The notes beneath the pieces are model-generated. The model did no database searches. It saw nothing but the letters and a program-made list of their open reading frames with translations, and was not told where the DNA came from. Below, one piece after another: positions 51,830 through 59,949 of a DNA stretch of 64,000 nucleotides; positions within the stretch are counted from its first letter, which is position 1; every line of letters begins with the position of its first letter. The stretch comes from Candidatus Latescibacterota bacterium (GTDB taxonomy: Bacteria > JAAXHH01). Position numbers and translations under genes: made by a program. Location: positions 372,001 through 436,000 of the forward strand of contig JAJEAN010000001.1 of the NCBI GenBank assembly GCA_022822725.1, written 5' to 3'.

Positions 51830-54593
51830 GGTTCATCCCCTTGCCGAACCGCTCTTCGACACGCTCCCTCGAGCGCGTGAAGATCTCGATGCCGGCCGTG
51901 ACGCCCCCACCGAAGAGCAGTCCCTCCAGGGCGCCCAGGGCGACCTGGGTGGTACGACCGAACTCTCCTTCCCCGAAGATCGCCGCGATGGTTTCGAGCC
52001 GTATCTGCGACGCATCGAAGGACTGCCTGAGAATTTCCAGGCTGGCCGTGAACATGCTTCCGCCCATCACGGTCAGCACGACACTGGCGGCCATGGCGCC
52101 CAGTGCGCCGAAGACGACGTAGAGCAGGCTTCGCCACTGACCGGGCCGCCTGGACAGATAGTACGTGACGACCGGTCCCAGGGCCACGCCCGCGCCGATG
52201 AGGGCGCCCTCGAGACCCCCGGTCAGGCCGGCGGGTTGCCGGCCGAAGAGGGTCTGAATGGTATCGGCACTGTACAGGTTGAACGCGACACCTACCATCC
52301 CGCCGCCCAGTGCGCCGCCGAGTACGCCGAGCCACCGGCTGTATCTCCCCGATACGCGCCGCAGCGCGACCATGCCGAAGGACACGCCCGCGCCGCCGAA
52401 TGCCCCGCCGAACACACCCAGGCCGGCCAGGACGAAAATGGGCGTAAGCGCCTCCGGCGACAGGCCGGAACTGGCGGCGGCCAGGGCGGTGCCGAGGAGC
52501 AGCCCGCCGAACAGGCCGGACACGGCGCCGCCGAACGTACCGCCGATGCCCTGTTGCATGATGTCGATCCCGCCCTGTTGCAGGCGCATCAATATGAAAC
52601 CGACCATCACCATGACCCGGTACAGCCGGGAGAGTTTGACCGACCGGTTCTGTTCCCGCAGAAAGGCCAGGCTGACCGCGCGCTGGAGGCGGCTGACGGA
52701 CTCGTTGCCGGTGGGACGGGTAAGAATCGATTCCACGGCCGATCCGAACCAGTCCGCCAGTTCGATGCTGGCCGCCCTGCGCACGCCCAATGCGGGATCC
52801 CGAAGCGCGAGGTGCCTGAGCCGGTTGTTCAGCGCCGCGCAGCGCACGGGCCGGGAAGACTCCACCGCCCGCCGCCGGACTTCCTCGCGGTCGTTGTACA
52901 TGGCTTCCAGGATCACGTCCAGCGCGTCCGGCACCCGCTCGACCAGCCAGGACGGCACGGGCCGGTCACGGTTGAGCATACTGATGCAAAGCAGGTACGC
53001 CTCATCGCCGGATACGCCGATTTCCTCCAGGTACGGTGCGAGCAGGTCCAGGCTTTCGCGGTCCATGATGAGCTGGTAGGTCCTGAAGTTCTCCACCGAC
53101 CGTTCGAGCAGGCTGCGCGCCTGCTTTGCCTCGTAGACGCTGTTGGTCAGCCAGCGGGACACCTCCGGGATCATGCATTCGTGGGCGAGTTCCAGCCAGC
53201 CCTCCCCTTCCTGGTTCCTGCGCCGGACGATACGGGCGTCGACCAGTTCCCCGAGCAGCGTGCCAAGGGCGTCGGCGTCGTTCCGGTCGCCGGTCTGGAT
53301 GCGCGCAGCCAGTTCGGCTTCCCGTACGACGATGAGCCGTTCGTCCGCGGAGACCAGCGTCAGGAGCACCTGCTGCACCACGGACAGGTCGGCCGCGGAA
53401 AACCGGCGGAGGACCCTTGCGAGATAGTCGGCCAGGATCTGCGAAGCACCGCCCAGCTGGTCGTAGGCCGATTCCGTGATCAGGTTTCTCGTATCGCGTT
53501 GATCGTATAGCGTATCGCACACGATCTGCAGGTGCGGCGGATCGACGGAGTTCTCGTCGGAGAGATCCTCCAGCAGGCGGTCGACGAGTGTGTCTTCGAA
53601 CCGGCAGCCGACCCGCCAGGCGGGACCCGTGATGGCCTGTGCGGCCTGTTCGGAGGTCAATCGGCCGAGCCGGTATTCATGATGGAAGATTTCCGGGACC
53701 GCCGGTTTGAGCCGGCTCATCTCCGCGAGCATGTCCTCCCGCATCACGAAGACGAACTGCAGGGGCAGCGCATCGTCTTCCATGATCACGCCGAGTTCTT
53801 CGACGAACGCCTCCCGGCCCCGTTCATCAAGCAGGAGAAAGAACTCTTCGAACTGGTCCAGCATGACGACGATCCGGGACGCGGGGCCGGACCAGTTCCG
53901 GTGCAGCAGATCCCGCAGGGAAACACCGTCCGGATCGAAGCCGCCCGTTCCGTTGCCCGTTACGATCCGCCGGACCATCCGCTGCATGTGCTGCAGGGGA
54001 TCGGTGAAACTCCGGATGATACACGTTCGATGACCCTGGTCCAGCAACCGGGGGATGACGCCGGCCCGGAGGATAGAACTCTTGCCAACACCGGAACGCC
54101 CGTAGAGGAGAAACGAGCGGCGGGCAAGGATGCGCGAGCAGATGTTCTCGATCTCCTCCCCGCGGCCGAAGAACAGGCCCTGGTCGTTCTCGGTGTAGTA
54201 GTCGAGGAACTTGTACGGACGGGTCGGCTTGTCTTTGGCGGCCTGCGGGGACGGTTCATCCACGATCTCCACCGCGTCGCCGATGAAGACGTACCCGTGC
54301 TTCGGCACCGTTTTGACGTAACGGGGATTCGACGCGTCGTCTTCCAACTGTTTCCGGATCGACTTGATACACTGGGTCAGCGCCGTATCACTGACGATCA
54401 CGTCTTCCCAGACTTCGTCGAAGATGCGGTTCTTCTCCACCAGCTGCCCCGCATTGGATACCAGCAGCACCAGTACGTCGAAATACCTGGAACTCAGCGG
54501 CAGCACGGCGTGTTTCCGGCGGATCTGGCGGTTCTGGATGTCCAGCACGTAATCGTCGAACCGGTAGCCTTTTGAGGCGGTCTGTTGCGTCAT
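51816..54593 (-). CDS. Winged-helix STAND NTPase with HEAT-like region and glycine-zipper membrane domain
   Basis: A 925-residue multidomain protein. Residues 11-107 form an OmpR/CadC-type winged helix (SSRYFDVLVLLVSNAGQLVE, YVKTVPKHGYVF). Residues about 140-560 are an nSTAND1-type NTPase: LFFGRGEEIENI, Walker A GRSGVGKSS (165-173), Walker B IVVMLDQFEEFF (241-252), and FVMREDMLAEM. Residues about 560-625 look like HEAT repeats. Residues 655-905 are hydrophobic and glycine-rich (GGTFGGAVSGLFGGLLLG, LGGALGGGMVGVAF), with about six segments. It could be a membrane-tethered DNA-binding switch or a STAND sensor with a membrane effector. I know no characterised homolog with this full order. It overlaps thiL by 14 bases. 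Confidence 0.85.
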   Translation of the reverse strand: MTQQTASKGYRFDDYVLDIQNRQIRRKHAVLPLSSRYFDVLVLLVSNAGQLVEKNRIFDEVWEDVIVSDTALTQCIKSIRKQLEDDASNPRYVKTVPKHGYVFIGDAVEIVDEPSPQAAKDKPTRPYKFLDYYTENDQGLFFGRGEEIENICSRILARRSFLLYGRSGVGKSSILRAGVIPRLLDQGHRTCIIRSFTDPLQHMQRMVRRIVTGNGTGGFDPDGVSLRDLLHRNWSGPASRIVVMLDQFEEFFLLLDERGREAFVEELGVIMEDDALPLQFVFVMREDMLAEMSRLKPAVPEIFHHEYRLGRLTSEQAAQAITGPAWRVGCRFEDTLVDRLLEDLSDENSVDPPHLQIVCDTLYDQRDTRNLITESAYDQLGGASQILADYLARVLRRFSAADLSVVQQVLLTLVSADERLIVVREAELAARIQTGDRNDADALGTLLGELVDARIVRRRNQEGEGWLELAHECMIPEVSRWLTNSVYEAKQARSLLERSVENFRTYQLIMDRESLDLLAPYLEEIGVSGDEAYLLCISMLNRDRPVPSWLVERVPDALDVILEAMYNDREEVRRRAVESSRPVRCAALNNRLRHLALRDPALGVRRAASIELADWFGSAVESILTRPTGNESVSRLQRAVSLAFLREQNRSVKLSRLYRVMVMVGFILMRLQQGGIDIMQQGIGGTFGGAVSGLFGGLLLGTALAAASSGLSPEALTPIFVLAGLGVFGGAFGGAGVSFGMVALRRVSGRYSRWLGVLGGALGGGMVGVAFNLYSADTIQTLFGRQPAGLTGGLEGALIGAGVALGPVVTYYLSRRPGQWRSLLYVVFGALGAMAASVVLTVMGGSMFTASLEILRQSFDASQIRLETIAAIFGEGEFGRTTQVALGALEGLLFGGGVTAGIEIFTRSRERVEERFGKGMNRGTS

Positions 54594-54675
54594 TCGGGGC
54601 TCAATGGTCGGATTCCGAAGAGAAAAATGGCCGATTCATACGTTACTCACAGAATACTCACGGGGACCTCATGCA

Positions 54676-54694
54676 ATTCATAATTGGTATGAAT
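54676..54694. promoter_or_regulatory. Inverted repeat over the promoter of the winged-helix STAND gene
   Basis: ATTCATA and TATGAAT arms flank a 5-base centre. The site overlaps the -10 box and predicted start of the STAND gene. Two CATATG palindromes (54703-54708 and 54711-54716) lie in the -35/-10 spacer. These may be targets of the protein's own winged helix. Confidence 0.45.
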
Positions 54695-54720
54695 ATAATC
54701 CCCATATGAGCATATGTCTA
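54692..54720 (-). promoter_or_regulatory. Promoter for the winged-helix STAND gene
   Basis: On the minus strand -35 TAGACA and -10 TATATT are 17 bases apart, giving a leader of about 92 bases. Confidence 0.55.
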
Positions 54721-54838
54721 ATTTTCCACCTGGACACGGCGAAAGGCGCGTTTTTCTGAAAACCCATTCACTTGCGAATCCGATTGTGAGACCGCGCCGG
54801 TCGTGTTTAATTACACAATAGAAGAGGGGGTAAGCCAA

Positions 54839-55486
54839 ATGTTATCCCATTTCTGTACCATTCCCGAGGCCGTGGAAGAAGTGAGAGCAGGACGGGTGCT
54901 GATCGTCATCGATGACGAGAACCGCGAGAACGAAGGCGACTTCATGGTGGCCGCCGAAAAGGTCACGCCCGAAATCATCAACTTCATGTCGATGCACGGA
55001 CGGGGGTTGATCTGCCTGCCCACCACGAAACAGCGGCTCGCAGAGCTGGACATCCCCATCATGGTCGATGGTAAAACGGCGACCGCGGACACACCCTTCA
55101 CGGTATCCGTGGATGCCGTAAACGGCGTGACGTCCGGCATTTCCGCCCATGACCGGGCAATAAGCGCCCGTTTGTTCGTGGAGCCGGGTACGTCGCCTGA
55201 GGACTTCGAACGTCCCGGGCACCTCTTCCCGTTGCAGGCGCGCGACGGCGGCGTGCTGGAAAGGGACGGGCACACCGAGGCCACGGTCGACCTGATGCGT
55301 CTGGCCGGTCTCTACCCGGCGGGTGTCCTGTGCGAGGTGCTGGACGAGGACGGTTCCATGGCCCGTCTTCCCCGTCTGGTCGAAATCGCCGACGAGCATC
55401 ACCTGAAAATCGCAACCATCAAGGACCTCATCGAGTACCGCCTCGAAGAAGAACTCGTACTGGAATTCGCCTGCAGCGGTGGGTAA
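54839..55486 (+). CDS. ribB: 3,4-dihydroxy-2-butanone 4-phosphate synthase
   Basis: A protein of about 215 residues. DDENRENEGDFM (near residue 27) is the acidic metal-binding loop, and DRAISARLF, GHLFPLQARDGGVLERDGHTEA and LCEVLDEDGSMAR are family signatures. It makes the four-carbon unit of riboflavin from ribulose 5-phosphate. There is no fused GTP cyclohydrolase II (RibA) domain. I chose the ATG at 54839, with GAGGGGG upstream; an in-frame GTG lies 12 codons earlier. I see no FMN riboswitch in the upstream gap. Confidence 0.93.
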   Translation: MLSHFCTIPEAVEEVRAGRVLIVIDDENRENEGDFMVAAEKVTPEIINFMSMHGRGLICLPTTKQRLAELDIPIMVDGKTATADTPFTVSVDAVNGVTSGISAHDRAISARLFVEPGTSPEDFERPGHLFPLQARDGGVLERDGHTEATVDLMRLAGLYPAGVLCEVLDEDGSMARLPRLVEIADEHHLKIATIKDLIEYRLEEELVLEFACSGG

Positions 55487-55494
55487 GGCCGCGG

Positions 55495-55539
55495 GTGGTC
55501 CAGACGGTCCTGACGGTCCTGACGGTCCAGGCGTTCCGG
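55495..55539. repeat. 9-base tandem repeat between ribB and hpnC
   Basis: acggtcctg-type units repeat four to five times directly after the ribB stop. Confidence 0.85.
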
Positions 55540-55580
55540 CAGACCAGGCGGGTGGGAGACGGTCTTTCCGCGTCATATTC

Positions 55581-56519
55581 ATGTCCCAGTTACCCGACTA
55601 TCTGCCGGAAGCCGTACTTCGGTTCAATGATCTCGCGCTCGACGCCCTGCCCGGCGCCGGGGACGCCTCCCTGGAGTCCGCTCACAGGTACTGCAGCCGC
55701 CTGGCGCGCCGGCATTACGAGAATTTCATCGTCGTTTCCCCCTTTCTGCCCACCGCGCTCCGGCGGCACTTCTATCATGTCTACGCCTACTGCCGGTGGT
55801 CCGACGACCTCGCCGACGAGACCGGAGACACCGGCCTGTCCCTCGAACTCCTCGACTGGTGGGATGCTGAACTGCAGGCCTGTTACGAAAACGAACTCCG
55901 TCATCCGGTATTCATCGCCCTGCGGGAAACGATCGACCGGTTCGAAATACCGATTGCCCCGTTCCGGGACCTGCTGACCGCGTTCCGGCAGGACCAGGTC
56001 GTGACGCGTTACAGGACCTACGCGGACGTGCTCGAATACTGTCGCTACTCCGCCAACCCCGTGGGCCGTCTCGTGCTCTACCTGTGCGGCTACCGGGACC
56101 GAGAACGCCAGTTGCTTTCCGACGCCACGTGCACCGCGCTTCAACTGGCCAATTTCTGGCAGGACGTGCGGGTAGACCTGGCAAAGGACCGGATCTACCT
56201 GCCCCTGGAGGATCTGGACCGGTACCACTACACCGAAGAGGACCTCGAGGCCGGGGTCGTCGACGATCGGTTCAGGGGACTGATGGCGTACCAGGTAAAC
56301 CGGACGCGCGGGCTGTTCGATGAAGGACTCGGACTGTGCGGCATGGTGGACGCAAGGGTCGGGCTGGACATCGAACTGTTCAACCGGTGCGGTTCCGCCC
56401 TGCTGGACCAGATCGAAAGACGACGATTCGACGTGCTGACCGGGCGGCCCGTCCTGTCGGCCGCACGGAAGGCCAGCCTGTTCATCAAATACGCACTGAA
56501 ACGACTATGGATTCGTTGA
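55581..56519 (+). CDS. hpnC: Squalene synthase HpnC (hydroxysqualene synthase)
   Basis: A protein of about 312 residues with the squalene/phytoene synthase fold. HVYAYCRWSDDLADE contains the first Asp-rich motif, and ALQLANFWQDVRVDLAKDR the second. YLPLEDLDRYHY is typical of HpnC. In the HpnCDE route, HpnD makes presqualene diphosphate, HpnC makes hydroxysqualene and HpnE reduces it to squalene, the hopanoid precursor. The ATG was chosen at the family start (MSQLPDYLPEAV). The end overlaps hpnD by 13 bases. Confidence 0.9.
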   Translation: MSQLPDYLPEAVLRFNDLALDALPGAGDASLESAHRYCSRLARRHYENFIVVSPFLPTALRRHFYHVYAYCRWSDDLADETGDTGLSLELLDWWDAELQACYENELRHPVFIALRETIDRFEIPIAPFRDLLTAFRQDQVVTRYRTYADVLEYCRYSANPVGRLVLYLCGYRDRERQLLSDATCTALQLANFWQDVRVDLAKDRIYLPLEDLDRYHYTEEDLEAGVVDDRFRGLMAYQVNRTRGLFDEGLGLCGMVDARVGLDIELFNRCGSALLDQIERRRFDVLTGRPVLSAARKASLFIKYALKRLWIR

Positions 56520-57496
56520 AACGTTCCCATGATTTCTGCCGCGAGGTCGCGAAATCGAGGGCGAAGAACTTCTATTATTCCTTCCTCGTCCTGCCGGCCG
56601 AAAAAAGGCGGGCCATGTGCGCGGTCTACGCCTTCATGCGCTACTGTGACGATATCGTCGACGAGGAGACCGGTGAGACCGGGGTGACCGGCGAGACCGG
56701 AGTGACCGAGGTGACCGGGACGGCCGGGGTGACCGGGACGGCGGATCGGCAAGCCCGGCTGAAGTCCTGTCGCAAGATCCTGGACAGCGCCTATGGCGAG
56801 TCTGGCGACCATGGCGAAGGCAGCGCCTACGGCGAGGATGGCGACTATGGCGAGGACAGCACCGAAGATGGAACGCCGGACGGCGGCGGCATGTTGCCGG
56901 CGTTCAGCGATACGGTGCGGCGGTTCGACATCCCCCGGGCGTACTTCGACGCCATTCTGGACGGCGCGGAAATGGACCTTACCGTGACACGCTACGCCAC
57001 CTTCTCGGACCTGTACCAGTATTGCTACCGCGTGGCTTCCGCCGTCGGACTGGTGTGCATACGCATCTTCGGATACCAGGGAGAAGAAGCCGAACGTTAC
57101 GCCGAGTCCTGCGGTATCGCCTTCCAGCTGACCAATATACTCCGCGACATCCGGGAAGACGCCGGGATGGGCCGCATCTACCTGCCGCAGGAGGATCTCG
57201 ATGCCTTCGGGTACCCGGAAGAGAACCTGCGGAACGGACTGTTCAACGACCCGTTCCGGCGGCTGATGGGTTTCCAGGTAGATCGGGCCAGAAGCTATTA
57301 CGACCAGGCGCTGCCCCTCCTTCCGCTCGTTCAATCCTCGAGCCGGGCGTGCCTGGCGGCAATGATCGGCATCTACCGGGCGTGCCTCGAGGAAATCCCC
57401 CGCCGCCAGTACGACGTCTATAGCCGGCGCATCGGCCTGTCCCCGTGGAAGAAGCTCTCCATCACGGCCCGGGCGCTTATCCGAAAGCGCGTATGA
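56507..57496 (+). CDS. hpnD: Presqualene diphosphate synthase HpnD
   Basis: A protein of about 329 residues. SRAKNFYYSFLVLP at the start, AFMRYCDDIVDEE (first Asp-rich motif), QLTNILRDIREDAGMGR (second) and YLPQEDLDAFGY identify it. Two acidic, Gly- and Thr-rich inserts follow the first Asp-rich motif: one of GETGVT-type repeats just after it, and one of YGEDGDYGED-type repeats about 30 residues later. Family members have only a short loop here. The inserts are encoded by near-perfect repeats. The start overlaps hpnC and the stop overlaps hpnE in ATGA. Confidence 0.92.
   Translation: MDSLKRSHDFCREVAKSRAKNFYYSFLVLPAEKRRAMCAVYAFMRYCDDIVDEETGETGVTGETGVTEVTGTAGVTGTADRQARLKSCRKILDSAYGESGDHGEGSAYGEDGDYGEDSTEDGTPDGGGMLPAFSDTVRRFDIPRAYFDAILDGAEMDLTVTRYATFSDLYQYCYRVASAVGLVCIRIFGYQGEEAERYAESCGIAFQLTNILRDIREDAGMGRIYLPQEDLDAFGYPEENLRNGLFNDPFRRLMGFQVDRARSYYDQALPLLPLVQSSSRACLAAMIGIYRACLEEIPRRQYDVYSRRIGLSPWKKLSITARALIRKRV
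56666..56742. repeat. Repeat tract 1 inside hpnD
   Basis: gagaccggggtgaccggc-type units repeat about four times directly after the first Asp-rich motif. Confidence 0.9.
56787..56862. repeat. Repeat tract 2 inside hpnD
   Basis: ggcgaggatggcgactat-type units repeat about four times and encode a Gly/Glu/Asp/Tyr tract. Confidence 0.85.
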
Positions 57497-59016
57497 CCCA
57501 GGTAATCGTCATCGGAGGCGGGCTGGCCGGGCTGGCCGGCGCGGTCGCAATGGCCGATGCCGGCTTGCAGGTCGAACTGTACGAAAGGCGCCCGATCCTG
57601 GGAGGCCGCGCCACCTCCTTCATTCACCCGTCAAGCGGTGAAAGGGTGGATAACTGCCAGCACGTGCTCCTGGGCTGCTGCGTCAACCTCCTCGACTTCT
57701 ACAATCGCCTCGGTGTCGCGGAACATATCGACTTCCACAAGGAAATCCCGTTCATCGACGAGTCCAGCCGGGTCTCCGTCATTGGGCCCTCGTCGCTTCC
57801 TGCGCCTTTTCACCTGCTACCGTCTTTCCTGCGGTTGAAAACCATGGGCATCCGGGACAAACTGTCGATCGTCCGTACCGTGGCCGGGATGATTCGCCAC
57901 GTTGCGAGGCTACGGAGCACCGGCGGTCCGGCCGCGGCGCCTTCCCCGACCGTGGCGCCTTCCCCGGCGGCGTCACATAGCGCGGAGCCTTCCGAGCCTT
58001 CGCCGGCGGCGTCACACGGCGCGGAGCCTTCGCCGGATTCCATGGCCGCCTGGCTCGAGGCCCACGGGGCTACGAAACGGGCCGTCGAAGCCTTCTGGAA
58101 ACCCTTCCTGATCAGCGCACTCAACGACGAACTGGACGACATCGATGCCGACTACGCCATCGAAACGGCCGTCCGGGCCATGCTGCTCAATCGCAGCGGA
58201 TACGAGGTGGGACTGCCCGCCGTTCCGCTGGGGGATCTCTACGCGCCCTGCATAGACTATATCGAGCAGCGGGGCGGCCGCGTCATTTTCAACCGGGGGG
58301 TTACCGGCATTTCCGTCCACGATGGCAAGGTGGCTTCCATCTCGCTGCAGGACGGTTCGTCCGTCGAAGCCGGGGCGTACCTTTCGGCCCTGCCTTTCGA
58401 CGTCCTGTGCAAGCTGCTTCCTCAAAGCCAGACCTCCGATCCCTACTTCTCGATGCTGGACGGGCTGTCGGTTTCGCCCATCACGGCCGTGCACGTCTGG
58501 TTCGACCGGCCCGTGACGGAACTGGGCTACGCCGCGGTGATCGGCCGGAGGATACAGTGGATATTCAACCAGTCCAGCCGGCACGCCGGAGCCTTCTCCG
58601 CGGATAACGGCGGCGCCTATCTCGGCCTCGTGGTCAGCGCTTCCGATGACTGGATGAAAACGCCCCGCCAGGTCATCATCGATCAGGCCATGGAAGATCT
58701 CGAATCCCTCCTGCCCGCCGTACGCCGGGCCAAACTGCTCAAGGCCATCGTCGTCAAGGAGGGCCGGGCCACGTTCGCCCCCCGGCCCGGCTGCGACGCG
58801 CTGCGCCCCGGTCCGTCCAGTCCCTTTCCCAATTTCTCCATCGCCGGCGACTGGGTGCAGACGGGCTGGCCGGCGACCATGGAAAGCGCCGTGCGCAGCG
58901 GTTACCACGCCGCCGAGGTCCTGCTGCGGACCCGGGGCGTGCGGGCACCCATCCTGAAACCCGACCTGCCTGCCGAGGGACTGATGAAGTGGGTTACGGG
59001 ACTGCGGAGCTTCTGA
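57493..59016 (+). CDS. hpnE: Hydroxysqualene dehydroxylase HpnE
   Basis: A protein of about 507 residues. VIVIGGGLAGLAGAVAMADA binds FAD, and YERRPILGGRATSF and DNCQHVLLGCC follow as in the amine-oxidase-like HpnE family. The end has AGDWVQTGWPATMESAVRSG. It reduces hydroxysqualene to squalene. An insert of Ala/Pro/Ser/Glu repeats lies near residues 147-182. It is last in the operon; no squalene-hopene cyclase gene follows within the window. Confidence 0.92.
   Translation: MTQVIVIGGGLAGLAGAVAMADAGLQVELYERRPILGGRATSFIHPSSGERVDNCQHVLLGCCVNLLDFYNRLGVAEHIDFHKEIPFIDESSRVSVIGPSSLPAPFHLLPSFLRLKTMGIRDKLSIVRTVAGMIRHVARLRSTGGPAAAPSPTVAPSPAASHSAEPSEPSPAASHGAEPSPDSMAAWLEAHGATKRAVEAFWKPFLISALNDELDDIDADYAIETAVRAMLLNRSGYEVGLPAVPLGDLYAPCIDYIEQRGGRVIFNRGVTGISVHDGKVASISLQDGSSVEAGAYLSALPFDVLCKLLPQSQTSDPYFSMLDGLSVSPITAVHVWFDRPVTELGYAAVIGRRIQWIFNQSSRHAGAFSADNGGAYLGLVVSASDDWMKTPRQVIIDQAMEDLESLLPAVRRAKLLKAIVVKEGRATFAPRPGCDALRPGPSSPFPNFSIAGDWVQTGWPATMESAVRSGYHAAEVLLRTRGVRAPILKPDLPAEGLMKWVTGLRSF
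57932..58036. repeat. Repeats inside hpnE
   Basis: Units of the types gcgccttccccgaccgtg and gcggcgtcacacggcgcgga recur and encode an Ala/Pro/Ser-rich loop. Confidence 0.85.
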
Positions 59017-59070
59017 CCGCTACGACACCTTGACCCCCCTCTATACTACCGTTATATTTCGAACAGTATA

Positions 59071-59121
59071 CATTCCGGTAACCGTATTCATTCCGGTAAC
59101 CGTATTCATCCCGGTACCTGT
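59071..59121. repeat. 18-base tandem repeat upstream of the sugar isomerase gene
   Basis: cattccggtaaccgtatt occurs twice without change, followed by a degenerate third copy. It lies between hpnE and the next start codon. Confidence 0.92.
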
Positions 59122-59167
59122 CCGCTTCGTTTCCCGATTGATGGATCTCTCCGAAAGAAGGATCTCT

Positions 59168-59935
59168 ATGCCCGCCAACCTGCTTGCGTGCCGAACGGCA
59201 AGCTACGGAAAGTTCAGCGAATCCGCCTACGCCCATCTGCCCACGATCGGCGTTCATCACGTGGAAATCAACGCACCCGCGCCGGACCAGGTCGCCGGGG
59301 TCAAGTCCCGGCTCGAAGATCACGGACTTTCGGCCAGCAGCCTGCAGTGCCCGGTGGAGATCGGGTACGACGACGCGGACGAGCGGCTGACGCCGCACCT
59401 GGACGCCGCCGCGGCCCTGGGCGCCGGGTTACTTTTCGTAAGCGTACATGCCGGGGAACTGGACAAGCGCGTGGTTTACGAGCGATTGCACCGTTGTGGC
59501 GCAAAGGCGGCCGAATACGGGATCACCATCGGCATGGAGACCCATCCCGACCTGATCACCAACGCGGCCGTCGCCCTGGAGACCATGCGCGGCGCCGATC
59601 ACCCCAACGTCCGCGTGAACTACGACACGGCCAACATCCACTACTACAACCGGGATGTGGATCACGTCGACGAAATGGAAAAGGTCATCGACTACATCGG
59701 CAGCATGCATCTCAAGGATACCGACGGCCGATACAAGACCTGGTGTTTTCCCACTTTCGGCGTGGGGATCGTCGATTTCAAGAAGGTTTTCGACCGGCTG
59801 AACGCCCACGGGTTCCACGGGCCGTTCACCATGGAAATCGAAGGCGTGGAAGGGGAATCCTTAAGCGAAGAGGAGACCTGCCGGCGCGTGGCGGATTCGG
59901 TGGCGCACCTGCGGAGCGTCGGGTGTGACGTGTAG
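59168..59935 (+). CDS. Sugar phosphate isomerase/epimerase (xylose isomerase-like TIM barrel)
   Basis: A protein of about 255 residues of the AP-endonuclease-2/xylose isomerase-like fold. GITIGMETHPDL carries a Glu metal ligand, VNYDTANIHYY an Asp, IGSMHLKDTDG the His-x-Lys-Asp, and FTMEIEGVEG the final Glu. Family members isomerise or epimerise sugars and cyclitols. I chose the ATG at 59168, with AAGGA 7 bases before it; the frame continues upstream through repeat-encoded sequence that is not family-like. The GNAT gene follows after 14 bases. Confidence 0.85.
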   Translation: MPANLLACRTASYGKFSESAYAHLPTIGVHHVEINAPAPDQVAGVKSRLEDHGLSASSLQCPVEIGYDDADERLTPHLDAAAALGAGLLFVSVHAGELDKRVVYERLHRCGAKAAEYGITIGMETHPDLITNAAVALETMRGADHPNVRVNYDTANIHYYNRDVDHVDEMEKVIDYIGSMHLKDTDGRYKTWCFPTFGVGIVDFKKVFDRLNAHGFHGPFTMEIEGVEGESLSEEETCRRVADSVAHLRSVGCDV

Positions 59936-59949
59936 GAGACGGGGCGCCG

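Noticed and set aside
51588-53510. 640-codon plus-strand frame opposite the STAND gene
   Set aside because: No domain pattern; it is an antisense shadow of a clearly coding frame.
54594-54838. Possible FMN riboswitch upstream of ribB
   Set aside because: The conserved RFN-element sequences (AGGGGCGGGG, ACCGGCGGT) are absent.
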